Shown here piece by piece: positions 5,896-5,927 of a stretch of 5,927 nt of DNA. A program made the translations under genes and the position numbers. The first letter of the stretch is position 1, and each line of letters starts with the position of its first letter. The DNA lies in the NCBI GenBank assembly GCA_900540305.1, contig UQFL01000084.1, positions 1 through 5,927 of the forward strand, read 5' to 3'. The notes under the pieces are model-generated. The model was not told the DNA's origin. It worked only from the letters and a program-made list of their open reading frames with translations, and searched no databases. Source of the stretch: an uncultured Oscillospiraceae bacterium. GTDB lineage: Bacteria; Bacillota; Clostridia; Oscillospirales; Acutalibacteraceae.

Positions 5896-5927
5896 CTGTC
5901 TCTTATACACATCTGACGCTGCCGACG
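5896..5927. other. Nextera Read 1 adapter (non-genomic)
   Basis: Positions 5896-5914 (CTGTCTCTTATACACATCT) are the reverse complement of the 19-bp Tn5 mosaic end, and 5915-5927 (GACGCTGCCGACG) continue into the Nextera Read 1 tail. Genomic sequence therefore ends at 5895. Confidence 0.98.

Noticed and set aside
5872..5900. Inverted repeat GACAGAT ... ATCTGTC near the right end, looking like an operator or attachment site
   Set aside because: The right arm from 5896 on is the Nextera mosaic end (CTGTC...). The palindrome exists only across the adapter junction and is an artefact.

Overview
The window is one assembled or long-read fragment from a low-GC Gram-positive bacterium, most likely a Clostridia-class anaerobe of the gut type (Oscillospirales/Ruminococcaceae-like). 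This is inferred from the protein families, the AT-rich sequence (about 43% GC in sampled stretches of the fhs gene, about 30% at the left end), strong AGGAG/GGAGG ribosome binding sites and near-consensus sigma-A promoters. No rRNA or other marker fixes the taxon. Both ends are not genomic: positions 1-49 are an Illumina P7/i7/Nextera Read 2 adapter and 5896-5927 are the Nextera Read 1 adapter, so the biological insert is about 50-5895.

Layout. The left edge holds the 3' end of an unknown plus-strand gene (52-318), cut by the adapter, whose visible part begins in a hydrophobic segment. It converges on a minus-strand pair, and a strong bidirectional terminator (about 384-426) lies between them. 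The pair, transcribed right to left, is a RodA-type SEDS peptidoglycan glycosyltransferase (1246-2412) followed one base later by a NAT_N/GNAT_C-type putative acyltransferase (450-1244). A compact divergent promoter region (about 2413-2543) drives this pair leftwards and a second operon rightwards. The two promoters are back to back, with their -35 boxes 17 bp apart.

The rightward operon is fhs (formate-tetrahydrofolate ligase, 2544-4211), tsaE (4213-4650), tsaB (4650-5336) and rpiB (5339-5788). It is very tightly packed, with gaps of 1 bp, a 1-bp overlap and a 2-bp gap, and ends at a clean intrinsic terminator (5804-5831). It combines one-carbon supply for purine synthesis, two components of the tRNA t6A37 modification machinery and a pentose-phosphate isomerase. 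All are housekeeping jobs feeding nucleotide supply and translation. The other usual t6A genes (tsaD, tsaC/ywlC) and rimI are not in the window.

Overall this is ordinary core-genome sequence. I found no CRISPR array, mobile element, phage gene, tRNA or riboswitch, and no convincing new system. The items most worth a second look are the putative acyltransferase translationally coupled to rodA, the mixed fhs-tsaE-tsaB-rpiB operon, a 13-bp direct repeat around the fhs -10 box, and the adapter sequence left at both ends.
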